Positions 4,731-6,843 of a stretch of DNA of 6,843 nucleotides are shown one piece after another. Within the stretch, counting starts at the first letter, position 1. Each line of letters starts with the position of its first letter. The notes beneath the pieces were generated by a model. The model was given only the letters and a program-made list of their open reading frames with translations, had not been told where the DNA came from and did no database searches. Location of the stretch: positions 1 to 6,843 of the forward strand of contig CACZPV010000089.1 of the NCBI GenBank assembly GCA_902783065.1, written 5' to 3'. Source of the DNA: an uncultured Ruminococcus sp. (GTDB taxonomy: Bacteria > Bacillota > Clostridia > Oscillospirales > Acutalibacteraceae). Made by a program: the position numbers and the translations under genes.

Positions 4731-6449
4731 TTAAACCTCCACAAAATCCTCTTCATTGTTATCTGCGGAAAATTTTACCGATGACTTTACTTTTTTAGCC
4801 TTTTTATGTCTGTGAACATAAGTTCTCTCGTCTGCAGCTTTTATAAAGGCAAGCAGTCCCCAGCATGACGCCATACTTGTACCTCCGTAGCTGACAAATG
4901 GCAGTGTCACGCCTGTAAGAGGCAATATATCGGTAACACCAAAAATATTCAGCGCAGCCTGAAACACCAGAAGTCCGGCAGCAGAGCAGGCAGCAATTGA
5001 ATAAAATGTTGAACGGCTTCTGGTGGTGACACCTCTTGCATAAAGCATAAATCCACCGATAACGGCAGCTGTGATTAATGCTATGATCAGACCGATTTCT
5101 TCACACATCATACAGAATACCAGATCATTTTCAGACGCAAACAAATACTGAAGATATCCTTTTGAAATTCCGACACCGAATAATCCTCCGCTGGCAGAAT
5201 AAATGAGTGAATTAACCTGCTGATATCCTGTGGAATCTGCATATTCCCATACATGTCCCCATGCCGCAAAACGATCCGCAATATACGGCTTTACAGACAG
5301 CATAATAACCACACCGAGAATTGCAGCTGTAATTGCAAGTGCTACTGTTTTAATATCGCCGGAGCGCATAAATGCAATAATCAGGAAAGTAACAAAGAAA
5401 ATAACGGCTGTACCAAAATCGCTCATTAAAACAAGAAGTCCTACACTGATTGCTGAAACAATGATAAATTCTGTAAGACTTTTTTTCGTCTGCAAAACAT
5501 CCAGTGTCGATGCACCCACAAAAATATAAGCAATCTTAGCAAACTCTGACGGCTGTACCGATACAGGTCCGATTATTATCCAGTTCTTAGCGCCATGCTG
5601 TACCGTTCCCAATACCAGTGTAGAAGCAAGCAGCAATATTGCTCCCACAGAAATTATAATATGCCATTTCATTACCCTGTCCGGAATTTCAATAAACCAT
5701 ATCATAAACGAATAGATTATAATTCCCAGCACTGTTGCGGCAAGCTGTACATATGCCTGACGGGTATCGGTATTATGAGTTGCCGCAAGCATGATTCCTG
5801 TTCCGGAAAGCATAAGTGCCAATGATTCCAATTCAAAATCGGGTCTTTTGAATACTTTTCTCGAAACACCGTAAAATGCAAACATAACAAGAATAAATCC
5901 CAACGCCGGAACTACAGCAAACTGGCTTTCCATATTTATGACACCTTGAAAAAGAAGCATCAATATATAAATAGTGATCAGCCCGAGTATTACAGGAGCC
6001 GGAACTCTTTTGTGTTCATGCCGTGTTTTTCCGTTATTGGCGGAAGCAAGGCTTCTTCTCAGGACCAGCATAGTAGAGCCTAATGTGATAATATCTCCGA
6101 CAGCAACGGGATGTCTTCCGTTTGTTTGTGTTCCGTTAACAAATACACCTGCCTTTGATCCGGTATCCGTAATAAACCAACCGTCATTTCTTCTGAGCAG
6201 TACGGCATGATCTCTTGAAACGGAAGGATCCTCAATCATAATATCAGAGCTTCTGCTTCTGCCGATGGAATTTTCCCAATAAAGCACAGGATAAGACACT
6301 TTAGTCTTATCATTGTCAAGAACAATCAATGCGTGTTCTTCACGCCTTCCGCCTTTAAGTGATGAAAAACACAATATCATTACAATCAAGGCTATAACCG
6401 GTTCACAGACACGTATTAAAAAAGAAATAATTTCTCCAATTTCTCCCAT
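4731..6449 (-). CDS. rodA: FHA domain-SEDS fusion: RodA/FtsW-type peptidoglycan glycosyltransferase
   Basis: The 572-residue membrane protein has three parts. Residues 7-29 form a membrane segment. Residues about 55-130 are an FHA phosphothreonine-binding domain with IGRS (62-65), SRDH (78-81) and VNG (104-106). Residues about 150-540 are a SEDS polymerase with some ten membrane segments, VQPSEFAKI (298-306), SDFGTAV (343-349, Asp344 matching the conserved catalytic Asp), the large extracellular loop (about 387-440), ENDLVFCMMCEEIG (440-453) and the terminal LPFVSYGGTS (516-525). A basic then acidic cytoplasmic tail ends it. SEDS proteins polymerise lipid II with a class B PBP partner, here the next gene. 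RodA alone is usually 370-430 residues. The extra N-terminus matches the plan of actinobacterial FhaB, normally a separate gene near rodA-pbpA. The ATG at 6449 has a perfect AGGAGGT (6458-6464) eight bases away. RodA rather than FtsW is favoured by the PbpA-like partner, not proven. Confidence 0.93.
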   Translation of the reverse strand: MGEIGEIISFLIRVCEPVIALIVMILCFSSLKGGRREEHALIVLDNDKTKVSYPVLYWENSIGRSRSSDIMIEDPSVSRDHAVLLRRNDGWFITDTGSKAGVFVNGTQTNGRHPVAVGDIITLGSTMLVLRRSLASANNGKTRHEHKRVPAPVILGLITIYILMLLFQGVINMESQFAVVPALGFILVMFAFYGVSRKVFKRPDFELESLALMLSGTGIMLAATHNTDTRQAYVQLAATVLGIIIYSFMIWFIEIPDRVMKWHIIISVGAILLLASTLVLGTVQHGAKNWIIIGPVSVQPSEFAKIAYIFVGASTLDVLQTKKSLTEFIIVSAISVGLLVLMSDFGTAVIFFVTFLIIAFMRSGDIKTVALAITAAILGVVIMLSVKPYIADRFAAWGHVWEYADSTGYQQVNSLIYSASGGLFGVGISKGYLQYLFASENDLVFCMMCEEIGLIIALITAAVIGGFMLYARGVTTRSRSTFYSIAACSAAGLLVFQAALNIFGVTDILPLTGVTLPFVSYGGTSMASCWGLLAFIKAADERTYVHRHKKAKKVKSSVKFSADNNEEDFVEV

Positions 6450-6513
6450 TATATCTGACCTCCTGTTCGGATTGAAATTGTCTTTTTAGTTTTTAAAAAA
6501 CATTTCCCGTAGT

Positions 6514-6526
6514 GAAAACCCTTTTC
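6514..6526 (+). repeat. Short hairpin motif C, copy 2
   Basis: GAAAA-CCC-TTTTC is followed by TGAAAAAAC. It mirrors copy 1 at 2925-2937 in both layout and flanking A-run. It falls in the predicted 5' leader of the rodA-pbp transcript, where the minus-strand RNA would show GAAAA-GGG-TTTTC. Confidence 0.35.
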
Positions 6527-6553
6527 TGAAAAAACAAAAAACATTTTTCCTTT

Positions 6554-6583
6554 TTTATAAACTAAATACGTAAAACTTGTCAT
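6554..6583 (-). promoter_or_regulatory. Candidate promoter of the rodA-pbp operon
   Basis: On the minus strand ATGACA (6578-6583) and TATAAA (6554-6559) are separated by 18 bases. Each differs from the vegetative sigma-factor consensus at one position. Transcription would start near 6547, leaving a leader of about 100 bases before the ATG at 6449. The leader contains runs of A and T and hairpin motif C. The surrounding AT-rich DNA makes chance matches likely. Confidence 0.4.
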
Positions 6584-6724
6584 GGACAACTGTGGAAATT
6601 AGTAAAGCTTTCTATTCCCACTTATAATATAACATTTTATATTGTAATTTTCCATATCAATTTTGAAAAATGCCGCTACATTCAAGTAAAAAAAAAGACA
6701 AAATCGTAAAAACTTTCTATGTTA

Positions 6725-6808
6725 TCCAGCGTGACGCTGGACCCTTACTAATACCCACTGCCGCATTGACTAAAGCAAATTCATCAGTCGTCTGCTATTG
6801 TTGATTCA
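6725..6808 (+). repeat. Dispersed repeat A, copy 2, with preceding hairpin
   Basis: A perfect palindrome TCCAGCGT-g-ACGCTGGA (6725-6741) is followed by the repeat A core (6750-6808), starting AATACCC and ending in the 24-base block 6785-6808 identical, in reverse complement, to 3007-3030. The hairpin sequence differs completely from that before copy 1, so the family seems to be a conserved core plus a variable stem-loop. No T-run follows the hairpin on either strand. Confidence 0.8.
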
Positions 6809-6843
6809 TGACAAAGTTGAATTATTAAGATTAAAGTTTTATA

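Larger units (their letters stand above)
6450..6843. other. 394-base region upstream of the rodA-pbp operon
   Basis: No gene is seen on either strand. Moving away from the start codon it holds the strong ribosome binding site, an A/T-tract leader with motif C, the candidate promoter, a very AT-rich block (about 6600-6720) and then repeat A copy 2 with its hairpin. The last 35 bases (6809-6843) show nothing recognisable. Confidence 0.6.

Noticed and set aside
4535..4756. Minus-strand 73-codon frame bridging the end of rodA and the start of pbp
   Set aside because: It overlaps the rodA C-terminus, has no Shine-Dalgarno, and reads through the hairpin of repeat B. A role in translational coupling to pbp is possible, since it stops seven bases before the TTG, but nothing supports a functional product.
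6725..6741. Perfect palindrome TCCAGCGTgACGCTGGA as a Rho-independent terminator
   Set aside because: No T-run follows on either strand; it is better seen as the hairpin part of repeat A.

Overview
The window looks like a chromosomal stretch from a low-to-moderate-GC Gram-positive anaerobe of the Clostridia, most like Ruminococcus and relatives (Oscillospiraceae). The grounds are the paired M16 proteases of the YmfF/YmfH type, strong AGGAGG-type ribosome binding sites, and a SEDS glycosyltransferase plus class B PBP pair. The taxonomic call is inference from gene content and style; no rRNA or marker gene is present. All four complete or nearly complete genes, and one partial gene at the left edge, lie on the minus strand, so transcription runs right to left.

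Layout from right to left. 6450-6843 is non-coding: it holds a dispersed repeat with a hairpin (repeat A copy 2), an AT-rich stretch and a plausible promoter. 4731-6449 encodes an FHA-SEDS fusion: an N-terminal membrane segment, a cytoplasmic FHA phosphothreonine-binding domain, then a complete RodA/FtsW polymerase. A 202-base gap follows, filled by a second dispersed repeat (repeat B copy 2) with a perfect 14-bp hairpin. 3140-4528 encodes a short class B PBP transpeptidase that starts at TTG. Its 3' region carries repeat A copy 1 and a probable Rho-independent terminator at 2884-2912. 2263-2790 encodes a 175-residue protein of unknown function dominated by 13 near-identical heptads (LKTDVxx) made of 21-bp tandem DNA repeats. 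1732-2262 is non-coding, with the degenerate repeat B copy 1 and an extended -10 promoter. 466-1731 and 1-421 (cut by the window edge) encode a YmfF/YmfH-type pair: a catalytically dead M16 partner, then the zinc-binding HYLEH subunit.

The rodA-like and pbp genes form a peptidoglycan synthase module: the SEDS protein polymerises lipid II and the PBP cross-links the glycan. The order resembles the actinobacterial fhaB-rodA-pbpA cluster, except that the membrane-anchored FHA protein is fused to RodA here. This suggests, by inference, that polymerisation responds to Ser/Thr phosphorylation.

The least explained content is the non-coding DNA: two repeat families with two copies each in under 7 kb, both built around GC-rich hairpins. 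The repeat A copies bracket the rodA-pbp operon in opposite orientation. No convincing new defence system, CRISPR array, phage or transposase gene is visible.
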